From contig NZ_LR594040.1 in assembly GCF_901543175.1 (NCBI RefSeq), forward strand, positions 558,001-622,000: a DNA stretch of 64,000 nt, written 5' to 3'. Shown in pieces: positions 46,399 through 57,464 of this stretch (the stretch's first letter is position 1; every line of letters begins with the position of its first letter). Made by a program: the position numbers and the translations under genes. The notes under the pieces were generated by a model. That model ran no database searches, was not told where the DNA came from, and saw only the letters and a program-made list of their open reading frames with translations. This DNA comes from Streptococcus australis (lineage in GTDB: Bacteria > Bacillota > Bacilli > Lactobacillales > Streptococcaceae).

Positions 46399-47928
46399 AT
46401 GACAATTTATAACATCAATTTGGGGATTGGCTGGGCGAGTAGCGGTGTAGAATATGCACAGATTTACCGTGCAAAATTGCTTCGTAGTGTTGGCTTAGAA
46501 GCGAAGTTCATCTTTATGGATTTTATATCTGCTGATAACATTGAACATTTGACAAAGAATATTGGCTTTGAAGATTCTGAAGTTATCTGGCTTTATCAGT
46601 ATTTTACAGATGTTAAAATTGCACCGACGACCTATACGCTAGCACAGGTCTTAGCGAGTTTCAATAAAGAGCCCCTCGAAATTATTCGAGACACCGATAT
46701 GAAGACGATTCGACTTGTATTTGATGATGGTGATTTTGTGACTTGTTATGCCTGTGATATGGACAAAGAATTGATTGAGCGCGCTGAAATTGTTTCGCGT
46801 GGTTGTTTGATTCAAAAAGAGTACTATACTTATACGAAGAATTTTATCGAGTATTTTAGTCCGATGAATGGTCATGCGCAATTATATCAACGTACCTGGC
46901 TCAATGAAGATGGCAGTGTGGCTTATGAGGAAATCATCAATGAAGTCGATGGTAGACAGGAGACGCAAGTCTATCGTTTCCCAAATCATGTTTTCTATTC
47001 TAAGCAAGAGTTTGTCGCACATTTTATGAGAAGTTTGTCTCTGACGGACAAAGATTTATTGATCTTAGACCGAGAGACAGATATTGGTCAAGCTATCTTT
47101 GCTAATAAGGGCGCTGCAAAGCTAGTCGTAATCGTTCATGCAGACCACTTTAGTGAAAATCCTGCTGAGAAAGACTATATTTTATGGAATAACTATTATG
47201 AGTATCAGTTCGAACATGCTGACGAGGTGGACTATATCGTTAACTCGACCGATGCGCAAACGAACCTACTCAAAGAACAATTCGCTCAATATACAAACAT
47301 CAAACCAAATGAAATCTTGACTATTCCGGTGGGAAGTTTGGATCAATTGCGTCATCCAGAAGGAGAGCGCAAGCCGTTTGGATTGATTACAGCTTCTCGC
47401 TTGGCAAGTGAAAAGCATATTGATTGGTTGATTCACTCTGTAGTGAAGGCACATGAGCAATTACCTGAAATCACTTTTGATATCTATGGTACGGGTGGTG
47501 AAAGAGCCATGTTGGAGCAGTTGATTCATGAGTTAAATGCAGAAGAGTATATCCGTCTGATGGGACATCACCACATGGCAGATGTTTATCGAAATTACTC
47601 TGCTTACCTGTCTGCCTCGACAAGTGAAGGATTTGGTTTGACCTTGTTAGAAGCGGTTGGCTCTGGTCTGCCAATTATTGGTTTTGATGTACGTTATGGA
47701 AATCCAACCTTTATCCGTGATGGGGAAAATGGCTACTTGATTCCTGAGGCGCGTCCAGATGATCTGGATGCAATGACAACAGAATATGCAGAAAAGATTG
47801 TCCAGCTATTTACTCAACATTCCCAAGAAGATTTATCCCGTGTGTCCTACGAGGTGGCAGAACCATATCTTGATGAACATATCGCCCAGCGTTGGTATGA
47901 TCTTGTTCAATCTGCACAGCATCAGTAG
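46399..47928 (+). CDS. gtfA: SRR glycoprotein O-GlcNAc transferase catalytic subunit GtfA
   Basis: The 509-residue GT-B glycosyltransferase (GT4 type) begins MTIYNINLGIGWASSGVEYAQ, as in other accessory Sec GtfA proteins. The C-terminal donor-binding half contains ITASRLASEKHIDWL and the E-x7-E type motif EGFGLTLLEAVGSGLP. With GtfB it transfers GlcNAc from UDP-GlcNAc to Ser/Thr of the adhesin in the cytoplasm. It is followed by gtfB after 27 bp. Confidence 0.94.
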   Translation: MTIYNINLGIGWASSGVEYAQIYRAKLLRSVGLEAKFIFMDFISADNIEHLTKNIGFEDSEVIWLYQYFTDVKIAPTTYTLAQVLASFNKEPLEIIRDTDMKTIRLVFDDGDFVTCYACDMDKELIERAEIVSRGCLIQKEYYTYTKNFIEYFSPMNGHAQLYQRTWLNEDGSVAYEEIINEVDGRQETQVYRFPNHVFYSKQEFVAHFMRSLSLTDKDLLILDRETDIGQAIFANKGAAKLVVIVHADHFSENPAEKDYILWNNYYEYQFEHADEVDYIVNSTDAQTNLLKEQFAQYTNIKPNEILTIPVGSLDQLRHPEGERKPFGLITASRLASEKHIDWLIHSVVKAHEQLPEITFDIYGTGGERAMLEQLIHELNAEEYIRLMGHHHMADVYRNYSAYLSASTSEGFGLTLLEAVGSGLPIIGFDVRYGNPTFIRDGENGYLIPEARPDDLDAMTTEYAEKIVQLFTQHSQEDLSRVSYEVAEPYLDEHIAQRWYDLVQSAQHQ

Positions 47929-47955
47929 GGATTCGAAAAGAAAGGCATAAACACT

Positions 47956-49284
47956 ATGATTTGTTTATTTGAACGCTATGATCAAGCGAGTTTTGACTTG
48001 TTACGTTCACTTAAGGTGGCTGGGCTAGACTGCCCTGTTGTCGTGATCCGAGACGATGGCTACCTCGCACCTGATGTTGAGTCGCCTTACAGTTACTTTA
48101 CTGGAGATGTGGCTTCAGAGGACGATCTACCTCTTTATTTTAACCTTGTTCCAAAGCCTCATTTGTGGGAAATCCGCTCGAGTAATGTTAATGGTGAAAT
48201 CTTAGATATGGGTAAGAAACGTGCCAATATCTTTTACCGTCAACCAACACACGAACGTCGCGTGCGTGCAGTCGAGTGGTTGGATGATCAAGGCCGTGTA
48301 CGTGCTGCGGACATTTACAATCGCAAGGGACGTCTCTTTGCACAGATTACCTATGATGATACCCAACGTCCAACTCATACACGCTACTTTAATCAGGATA
48401 ACGTAACGGTGATTATGGAAAATCATCTAACAGAGGATATTGTCTTAACTCTTGATGGAAAACGCCATATTTTCAATTCTAAGCAGGAGTTTGTAATCTT
48501 TTACTTGCGATATCGTGGATATGATACAGATCGCATTATCTACAATTCTCTAGCAACACCATTTTTAGTAGCCGTTGGTCTGACTCCGAAAGAAGGACGA
48601 GCAGAGGATATTCTCTTCTGGCAGGAGCCGATTGGAGAGGAGTTGCCGGGTAACATGAAAGCAGCGATGCAGTTGCCTCATCGCAACATCCGTATCGCAG
48701 TACAGGATAAGCAAGTTTATGATAAAATCCTCAAGCTTGCAACACCAAAAGAGAAGAGTTACTTCCGCAATGTTGGTTATCTCTATCAATACCATCGCCT
48801 CAATAATATGAATCCAGAAGCTTTGATCCTGACGAATAGTGACCAAATCGAGCAAATTAAGTCACTTTTGACTCAATTACCAAATGTTCATTTCCATATT
48901 GGAGCGATCACTGAGATGTCAAGTCATTTGATGGAATTAAATCGCTATCCGAATATTTCCCTCTACCCTAATATTCGTCCAGCTAAGGTGAATGAGCTCT
49001 TTGCTCGCTGTGACTTGTATCTGGATATCAACATCAGTGATGAAATTCTCAATGGCAGTCGAACAGCTTTTGAGAATAATATGCTGATTCTCAGTTTTGA
49101 GACGACTTGTCACAATCATCGTTTCGTTGCAGAAAGTCATATTTATCCGGTGGAAAATGTATCAGCCATGGTAGGTAAGATTCAGGGAGTTCTCTCTCTT
49201 CCATCTGAGATGGAGGCTGCTCTTGCTAAGCAAAAACAGGCGGCGAATCAGGCTGATCTGGAAGCCTACAAGGCAATTTTATAA
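47956..49284 (+). CDS. gtfB: GtfA-stabilising partner GtfB
   Basis: The 442-residue protein begins MICLFERYDQASFDLLRSLK and is the acceptor-binding, non-catalytic partner of GtfA in SRR glycoprotein O-glycosylation. A GT-B-like fold is retained but the donor-site motifs of GtfA are absent, in line with its chaperone or adaptor role. The strict pair gtfA-gtfB is conserved in accessory Sec loci. Confidence 0.92.
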   Translation: MICLFERYDQASFDLLRSLKVAGLDCPVVVIRDDGYLAPDVESPYSYFTGDVASEDDLPLYFNLVPKPHLWEIRSSNVNGEILDMGKKRANIFYRQPTHERRVRAVEWLDDQGRVRAADIYNRKGRLFAQITYDDTQRPTHTRYFNQDNVTVIMENHLTEDIVLTLDGKRHIFNSKQEFVIFYLRYRGYDTDRIIYNSLATPFLVAVGLTPKEGRAEDILFWQEPIGEELPGNMKAAMQLPHRNIRIAVQDKQVYDKILKLATPKEKSYFRNVGYLYQYHRLNNMNPEALILTNSDQIEQIKSLLTQLPNVHFHIGAITEMSSHLMELNRYPNISLYPNIRPAKVNELFARCDLYLDINISDEILNGSRTAFENNMLILSFETTCHNHRFVAESHIYPVENVSAMVGKIQGVLSLPSEMEAALAKQKQAANQADLEAYKAIL

Positions 49285-49352
49285 GCTAATAAGACAAGGG
49301 CTTGCTTTCGATGAAAGCAAGTTCCTTTCTATCAACAGAAAAGGAGGAGCAC

Positions 49353-49529
49353 ATGTCTAACAAGGACAATGGAATTTTACAAGAACATATACGAGAACAG
49401 CTAGATAATCGAAAGAAACCCCTAAAAAGGGAGAAGCAAGATTTTAGCATGATTGCTGTGTTGGGCGGAGTTCTCTTTCTCGTCACCCTTTTGGTCACGC
49501 TACTCATGCAGTTGGGACACTTTTTCTAG
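49353..49529 (+). CDS. asp4: Small single-TM accessory Sec protein (Asp4/SecE-like)
   Basis: The 58-residue protein has a charged N-terminal half (EHIREQLDNRKKPLKREKQ) and one C-terminal TM segment (about 34-53; AVLGGVLFLVTLLVTLLM). Asp4 of other loci is a small SecE-like partner of SecY2, and position right after gtfB fits. The start at ATG 49353 is set by AAAGGAGGA; the longer in-frame ORF from 49302 has no ribosome-binding site. No separate Asp5 (SecG-like, two-TM) gene was found. Confidence 0.75.
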   Translation: MSNKDNGILQEHIREQLDNRKKPLKREKQDFSMIAVLGGVLFLVTLLVTLLMQLGHFF

Positions 49530-49566
49530 GATTTTTTCTATATGGAGGAGCTCTCTAGAACAGATA

Positions 49567-49597
49567 AACCTTGACGATTTGCTCGTCAAGGTTTTTT
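49567..49597 (+). terminator. Terminator after asp4-like gene
   Basis: A perfect stem AACCTTGACGA / TCGTCAAGGTT with loop TTTGC and TTTTT tail separates the export operon from the adhesin gene. Confidence 0.9.
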
Positions 49598-49775
49598 TAT
49601 GTCTATCTAATTGAACTAGTGTGAAAGGGGGGAGGAATTTCAAAAGATAATAATACGTTTCCAATAATTTGAACCTTAAAAGCGAACTTTAGATAAAAAT
49701 TAGGAATTTTAATTGGTCATTTCGAGTATAAATGCTTGAAAAGGAGGAGCCGTTTTGGTAAAATGATAGATGGTG

Positions 49776-49928
49776 TATACTAGATAAAAGTAACTGGTAT
49801 ATCCCAGATGGAATCTGCTTTTTCTGAGTCAAAGGGATAAAAACTGAGACTGACTGCGGCTTTTATTGGCTTTGGTTTTGAGAGGGCAGCGCAACTACGC
49901 TTTGTTAATGATCATGAGGTTAACAAAG
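49776..49928 (+). promoter_or_regulatory. Likely adhesin gene promoter and 5' leader hairpin
   Basis: TATACT (49776-49781) is the best -10 candidate, with a poor -35. In the ~170-nt leader a perfect hairpin CTTTGTTAA (49900-49908) / TTAACAAAG (49920-49928) with an 11-nt loop ends ~20 nt before the AAAGGA ribosome-binding site. There is no U-run, so a role in mRNA stability or translation is more likely than termination. The rest of 49598-49958 holds no gene that I can support. Confidence 0.5.
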
Positions 49929-51485
49929 GGTCGCAATTGGATAAAAGAAAGGAATCGAATGTTTCGAAGTAAAAAATTTAACAAAGATTTCGAGATCGTA
50001 GATGAGAAAAAGCGTTATAAGCTTTACAAGTCGGGGAAAAACTGGGTGAAAGCCTCGAACTCTCAATTGGATCTCTTCCGTATCGGTGGGATGGGCGAAG
50101 TTGTCTCTAGTACCCTGTCAGACACTGAAGAACTTGATCACGCACACCTTAGTCTTAACACGTTAGCGGGTATAGGGGGAATCCTGGCCGCGGGGGCTGC
50201 AGGATTTGTGATGACTCAAGAGCAAACTGTATACGCAGATGAAACATCTGAGTACAAAGAAACGGATAAAGCAGTCATCGCAGCTGAACCGAAAGCAGCT
50301 GAAACAACTGAAACAAGTACTAACTCAATCATCGCTCAAGCGCAAGCAGAAGTAAAGAAAGCTCAAGCAGAACAAGCATCTGCCTCAGCTTCTGTATCAG
50401 TCAGTCAATCTGTTGAGGCTCAAGTGAGTGCGAGTCAGTCAGCTTCAGTCAGTCAATCTGCCTCAGCAAGTCAGTCAGTTTTAGCTAGTCAGTCAGCATC
50501 TGCAAGTGCTTCAACATCAGCAGGTCAGTCAACTGTTCCAGCATCTGAGTCAGCGAGTCAATCAACATCAGCTCCTGCATCAGTCTCAGCAAGCGCAAAA
50601 ACATCTGCCTCAGTAAGCTCTGCACCATCAGAGTCAGCAAGCGCTCCAGCACCTGCCTCTGTAGTTGAGAGTACATCAGTTGTTAGCGAACCGTCAGCTC
50701 AGGCTTCTGTGTCTACCTCAACTTCTGCATCGCTCAACCTTAAGGTCAACCCTGCAGCAAGTCTTGTATCAGGTAGTGCTAACCAAAGTTTGGCAAGTGC
50801 AGCTCTTAGCACAAGTCAAGCAGTAACGACCAGCAACAATATCGCAGCTGGTGTTGTAGCGGATAAGAACCAAGCCCAAGGTAAGGATACAACCAAGCAA
50901 GCTGAGAAAGACCAAAAAGCAGATAAGGCTGTAAATAATTCACCAAAAGAAGCAGGTCAGTCAGGTTTCCGTAGTGCTGGTTATTCAGGTTTCCGTAGGT
51001 TGCCACAACCAGGTGATGAAGGATTTGATTGGGCTCCGAGACTTCAGGTCATAGATGGACCTGGGAATGTTGTTCTCCAACCTGGTCAAAAGTTCAATTT
51101 CACTGTAACTATCCATCACAGAAACTCTACAAACCAATTTGTACATCCAGCTAAACTAACTCTGATAGATAACTACAGACGGATTAAACCAAATGGTGAC
51201 TGGATAACATATAAATTTACTTCTAGTGGCCCTGATGTTAAGATGAGAGTTTATGGTACTGTTCCAGAGAATCCTCAATCACTTACATATTTTGCAGCAC
51301 TGCAAAATGAGGGAACAAATCAAAGGAGATTCCCGATAAGAGGCTTCTCAATGACTATTGATGGTAACGGTAGCATCTCTAAGTCGACATCAGCAAGCCA
51401 ATCAGTAAGCTCAAGTCAAAGAGCTTCAGCGAGTGCATCGCTTAGCGCACATCAATCCCACTCAGCATCTGTATCAGCAAGCATC

Positions 51486-52160
51486 AGTGCGAGCCAATCA
51501 GCATCAAGCTCAGCAAAAGCTAGCCAAAGTGCTTCAGCAAGTCGCTCAGCTTCAGCATCTGTAAGTGCAAGCCAATCAGCGTCAAGCTCAGCAAAAGCTA
51601 GCCAAAGTGCTTCAGCAAGTCGCTCAGCTTCAGCATCTGTAAGTGCAAGCCAATCAGCGTCAAGCTCAGCAAAAGCTAGCCAAAGTGCTTCAGCAAGTCG
51701 CTCAGCTTCAGCATCTGTAAGTGCAAGCCAATCAGCATCAAGCTCAGCAAAAGCTAGCCAAAGTGCTTCAGCAAGTCGCTCAGCTTCAGCGTCTGTAAGT
51801 GCTAGCCAATCAGCATCGAATTCAGCAAAAGCTAGCCAAAGTGCTTCAGCAAGTCGCTCAGCTTCAGCATCTGTAAGTGCAAGCCAATCAGCGTCAAGCT
51901 CAGCAAAAGCTAGCCAAAGTGCTTCAGCAAGTCGCTCAGCTTCAGCATCTGTAAGTGCAAGCCAATCAGCATCAAGCTCAGCAAAAGCTAGCCAAAGTGC
52001 TTCAGCAAGTCGCTCAGCTTCAGCATCTGTAAGTGCAAGCCAATCAGCATCAAGCTCAGCAAAAGCTAGCCAAAGTGCTTCAGCAAGTCGCTCAGCTTCA
52101 GCGTCTGTAAGTGCTAGCCAATCAGCATCGAATTCAGCAAAAGCTAGCCAAAGTGCTTCA
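51486..52160 (+). repeat. 78-bp tandem repeats in the SRR region
   Basis: Eight full copies and one partial copy of a 26-codon unit ([20 protein letters not shown] plus SASASV) occur in direct tandem with almost identical DNA. Lys and Arg occur once per unit, unlike the later repeats. Confidence 0.9.
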
Positions 52161-52309
52161 GCATCTGTATCAGCTAGCCAAAGCGCATCAGCATCTGTAA
52201 GTGCAAGCGACTCAGCTTCAGCGTCTGTATCAACAAGCATCAGTGCGAGCCAATCAGCATCAAGCTCAGCAAGTGCTAGTCAAAGTGCTTCAGCAAGTAC
52301 AAGCGACTC

Positions 52310-53935
52310 AGCATCTGTATCCGCTAGCCAATCAGCTTCAGCTTCTGTAAGTGCAAGTCAATCAGCTTCAGCATCTAATAACCAGAACTCAGCTTCTATC
52401 TCAGCAAGCGCGAGCCATTCTGCGTCAATTAGTGCGAGCCAAAGTGCATCAGCGTCTGTATCAGCAAGCATCAGTGCGAGTCAATCAGCATCTGTATCAG
52501 CAAGCCAAAGCGCATCAGCTTCTGTAAGTGCAAGCGACTCAGCATCTGTATCCGCTAGCCAATCAGCTTCAGCTTCTGTAAGTGCAAGTCACTCAGCTAG
52601 CGCATCAGTATCCGCAAGCCAAAGTGCTTCAGCATCAGCATCTAACAACCAGAACTCAGCTTCTATCTCAGCAAGCGCGAGCCATTCTGCGTCAATTAGT
52701 GCGAGCCAAAGTGCATCAGCGTCTGTATCAGCAAGCATCAGTGCAAGTCAATCAGCTAGCGCATCAGTATCAGCAAGCCAAAGTGCTTCAGCTTCAGCAT
52801 CTAACAACCAGAACTCAGCTTCTATCTCAGCAAGCGCGAGCCATTCTGCGTCAATTAGTGCGAGCCAAAGTGAATCAGCGTCTGTATCAGCAAGCATCAG
52901 TGCGAGTCAATCAGCATCTGTATCAGCTAGCCAATCAGCATCAGCTTCTGTAAGTGCAAGCGACTCAGCATCTGTATCCGCTAGCCAATCAGCTTCAGCA
53001 TCTGTAAGTGCAAGTCAATCAGCTAGCGCATCAGTATCAGCAAGCCAAAGTGCTTCAGCTTCAGCATCTAACAACCAGAACTCAGCTTCTATCTCAGCAA
53101 GCGCGAGCCATTCTGCGTCAATTAGTGCGAGCCAAAGTGAATCAGCGTCTGTATCAGCAAGCATCAGTGCGAGTCAATCAGCATCTGTATCAGCTAGCCA
53201 ATCAGCATCAGCTTCTGTAAGTGCAAGCGACTCAGCATCTGTATCCGCTAGCCAATCAGCTTCAGCTTCTGTAAGTGCAAGTCAATCAGCTAGCGCATCA
53301 GTATCAGCAAGCCAAAGTGCTTCAGCTTCAGCATCTAACAACCAGAACTCAGCTTCTATCTCAGCAAGCGCGAGCCATTCTGCGTCAATTAGTGCGAGCC
53401 AAAGTGCATCAGCGTCTGTATCAGCAAGCATCAGTGCGAGTCAATCAGCATCTGTATCAGCAAGCCAAAGCGCATCAGCTTCTGTAAGTGCAAGCGACTC
53501 AGCATCTGTATCCGCTAGCCAATCAGCTTAAGCATCTGTAAGTGCAAGTCAATCAGCAAGCGCATCAGTATCTGCAAGCCAAAGTGCTTCAGCTTCAGCA
53601 TCTAACAACCAGAACTCAGCTTCTATCTCAGCAAGCGCGAGCCATTCTGCGTCAATTAGTGCGAGCCAAAGTGCATCAGCGTCTGTATCAGCAAGCATCA
53701 GTGCGAGTCAATCAGCATCTGTATCAGCAAGCCAAAGTGCATCAGCTTCAGCATCTAACAACCAGAACTCAGCTTCTATCTCAGCAAGCGCGAGCCATTC
53801 TGCGTCAATTAGTGCGAGCCAAAGTGCATCAGCGTCTGTATCAGCAAGCATCAGTGCGAGTCAATCAGCATCTGTATCAGCAAGCCAAAGCGCATCAGCT
53901 TCTGTAAGTGCAAGCGACTCAGCATCTGTATCCGC
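52310..53935 (+). repeat. 267-bp higher-order repeats (NNQNSASIS units)
   Basis: The marker ACCAGAACTCAGC recurs at about 52381, 52648, 52807, 53074, 53341, 53608 and 53761. Spacings are 267, 159, 267, 267, 267 and 153 bp, i.e. an 89-codon unit with shortened versions. The nonsense codon lies in this array; the same position one unit upstream (53262-53264) is TCA. Confidence 0.88.
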
Positions 53936-54070
53936 TAGCCAATCAGCTTCAGCATCTGTAAGTGCAAGTCAATCAGCTTCAGCATCTGTATCAGCTAGTC
54001 AATCAGCAAGCGCATCAGTATCTGCAAGTCAATCAACTTCAGCATCTGTAAGTGCTAGCCAATCAGCAAG

Positions 54071-55714
54071 CACAAGCTTGAGCAATAGCGTATCTGCTTC
54101 AATCAGTGCAAGCCAATCATCTTCAGCATCAGTATCAGCAAGTCAATCAGCTTCAGCATCTGTAAGTGCAAGCGAATCAACTAGCGCATCAGTATCAGCA
54201 AGTCAATCAGCTTCAGCATCAGTAAGTGCAAGCGAATCAACTAGCGCATCAGTATCTGCAAGTCAAAGCGCTTCAGCATCTGTAAGTGCAAGCGAATCAG
54301 CTTCAGCGTCTGTATCAGCTAGCCAATCAGCAAGCGCATCAGTAAGCTCAAGCGAATCAACTAGCGCATCAGTATCAGCAAGTCAATCAGCTTCAGCATC
54401 TGTATCAGCTAGCCAATCAGCTTCAGCATCAGTATCTGCAAGTCAATCAACTTCAGCGTCTGTATCTGCAAGTCAATCAACTAGCGCATCAGTATCTGCA
54501 AGTCAATCAACTTCAGCATCTGTAAGTGCAAGCGAATCAACTAGCGCATCAGTATCAGCAAGTCAATCAGCTTCAGCATCTGTAAGTGCAAGCGAATCAA
54601 CTAGCGCATCAGTATCTGCAAGTCAAAGCGCTTCAGCATCTGTAAGTGCAAGCGAATCAGCTTCAGCGTCTGTATCAGCTAGCCAATCAGCAAGCTCAAG
54701 CGAATCAACTAGCGCATCAGTATCAGCAAGTCAATCAGCTTCAGCATCTGTATCCGCTAGCCAATCAGCTTCAGCATCTGTAAGTGCAAGTCAATCAGCT
54801 TCAGCATCTGTATCAGCTAGTCAATCAGCAAGCGCATCAGTATCTGCAAGTCAATCAACTTCAGCATCTGTAAGTGCTAGCCAATCAGCAAGCACAAGCT
54901 TGAGCAATAGCGTATCTGCTTCAATCAGTGCAAGCCAATCATCTTCAGCATCAGTATCAGCAAGTCAATCAGCTTCAGCATCTGTAAGTGCAAGCGAATC
55001 AACTAGCGCATCAGTATCAGCAAGTCAATCAGCTTCAGCATCAGTAAGTGCAAGCGAATCAACTAGCGCATCAGTATCTGCAAGTCAAAGCGCTTCAGCA
55101 TCTGTAAGTGCAAGCGAATCAGCTTCAGCGTCTGTATCAGCTAGCCAATCAGCAAGCGCATCAGTAAGCTCAAGCGAATCAACTAGCGCATCAGTATCAG
55201 CAAGTCAATCAGCTTCAGCATCTGTATCAGCTAGCCAATCAGCTTCAGCATCAGTATCTGCAAGTCAATCAACTTCAGCGTCTGTATCTGCAAGTCAATC
55301 AACTAGCGCATCAGTATCTGCAAGTCAATCAACTTCAGCATCTGTAAGTGCAAGCGAATCAACTAGCGCATCAGTATCAGCAAGTCAATCAGCTTCAGCA
55401 TCTGTAAGTGCAAGCGAATCAACTAGCGCATCAGTATCTGCAAGTCAAAGCGCTTCAGCATCTGTAAGTGCAAGCGAATCAGCTTCAGCGTCTGTATCAG
55501 CTAGCCAATCAACTAGCGCATCAGTATCTGCAAGTCAAAGCGCTTCAGCATCTGTAAGTGCAAGCGAATCAGCTTCAGCGTCTGTATCAGCTAGCCAATC
55601 AGCAAGCTCAAGCGAATCAACTAGCGCATCAGTATCAGCAAGTCAATCAGCTTCAGCATCTGTATCAGCTAGCCAATCAGCAAGCGCATCAGTATCTGCA
55701 AGTCAATCAACTTC
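54071..55714 (+). repeat. 822-bp tandem duplication
   Basis: The segment starting CACAAGCTTGAGCAATAGCG at 54071 reappears at 54893, and the two stay matched for about 620 bp before an extra block in the second copy. A recent duplication within the adhesin repeats is the simplest reading. Confidence 0.8.
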
Positions 55715-57464
55715 AGCGTCTGTATCAGCTAGCCAATCAGCTTCAGCATCAGTATCTGCAAGTCAATCAACTTCAGCGTCTGTATCTGCAAGTCAATCAA
55801 CTAGCGCATCAGTATCTGCAAGTCAATCAACTTCAGCATCTGTAAGTGCAAGCGAATCAACTAGCGCATCAGTATCAGCAAGTCAATCAGCTTCAGCATC
55901 TGTAAGTGCAAGCGAATCAACTAGCGCATCAGTATCTGCAAGTCAAAGCGCTTCAGCATCTGTAAGTGCAAGCGAATCAGCTTCAGCGTCTGTATCAGCT
56001 AGCCAATCAGCAAGCGCATCAGTAAGCTCAAGCGAATCAGCAAGCGCATCAGTAAGCTCAAGCGAATCAACTAGCGCATCAGTATCAGCAAGTCAATCAG
56101 CTTCAGCATCTGTATCAGCTAGCCAATCAGCAAGCGCATCTGTAAGTGCAAGCGAATCAACTTCAGCATCTGTATCAGCAAGCACAAGCTTGAGCAACAG
56201 CGTGTCAGCTTCAGCATCAGTATCTGCAAGTCAATCAGCTTCAGGGTCTGTAAGCTCAAGTCAATCAGCTTCAGCATCTGTATCAGCTAGCCAATCAACT
56301 AGCGCATCAGTATCTGCAAGTCAATCAGCTTCAGCGTCTGTATCAACTAGCGCATCAGTATCTGCAAGTCAATCAGCTTCAGCATCTGTATCAGCTAGCC
56401 AATCAGCAAGCACAAGCTTGAGCAATAGCGTATCTGCTTCAATCAGTGCAAGCCAATCAGCTTCAGCATCAGTATCAGCAAGTCAATCAGCTTCAGCATC
56501 TGTATCAGCTAGCCAATCAGCAAGCGCATCAGTATCTGCAAGTCAATCAGCAAGCGCATCAGTATCTGCAAGCCAATCAGCAAGCACAAGCTTGAGCAAC
56601 AGCGTATCTGCATCAATCAGTGCATCTGAATCAGCAAGCACAAGCTTGAGCAACAGCGTGTCTGCTTCAATCAGTACTTCAGTATCAGCAAGCGCATCAG
56701 TATCTGCAAGTCAATCAGCTTCAGCGTCTGTATCAGCTAGTGCATCAGTATCTGCAAGTCAATCAGCAAGCACATCAGTATCTGCAAGTCAATCAACTTC
56801 AGCATCTGTATCAGCTAGCGAATCAACTAGCGCATCAGTATCTGCAAGTCAATCAGCTTCAGCATCAGTATCAGCTAGCCAATCAGCAAGCGCATCAGTA
56901 TCTGCAAGTCAATCAACTTCAGCATCAGTATCAGCTAGCCAATCAGCAAGCGAATCAGCTTCAGCATCAGTATCTGCAAGTCAATCAACTTCAGCGTCTG
57001 TATCAGCAAGCCAATCAGCAAGCGCATCAGTATCTGCAAGTCAATCAGCTTCAGGGTCTGTAAGCTCAAGTCAATCAGCTTCAGCATCTGTATCAGCTAG
57101 CGAATCAACTAGCGCATCAGTATCTGCAAGCCAAAGCGCTTCAGCATCTGTAAGTGCAAGCGAATCAGCAAGCGCATCAGTATCTGCAAGTCAATCAGCT
57201 TCAGCGTCTGTATCTGCAAGTCAATCAGCTTCAGCATCTGTAAGTGCAAGCGAATCAACTAGCGCATCAGTATCTGCAAGCCAAAGCGCTTCAGCATCTG
57301 TATCAGCTAGCCAATCAACTAGCGCATCAGTAAGCTCAAGCGAATCAACTTCAGCATCTGTATCAGCTAGCCAATCAGCAAGCGCATCAGTATCTGCAAG
57401 TCAATCAACTAGCGCATCAGTATCTGCAAGTCAATCAACTTCAGCATCTGTATCAGCTAGCCAA

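Noticed and set aside
51452..52240. Minus-strand open frames across the adhesin repeats (also at 57431-60349)
   Set aside because: Same composition effect: TCA, GCA and AGC codons read antisense give Leu/Ala/Asp strings without stops. No start signals or promoters support them.
52582..53907. Plus-strand frames rich in Gln/Leu/His within the adhesin
   Set aside because: Out-of-frame shadows of the 267-bp repeats.
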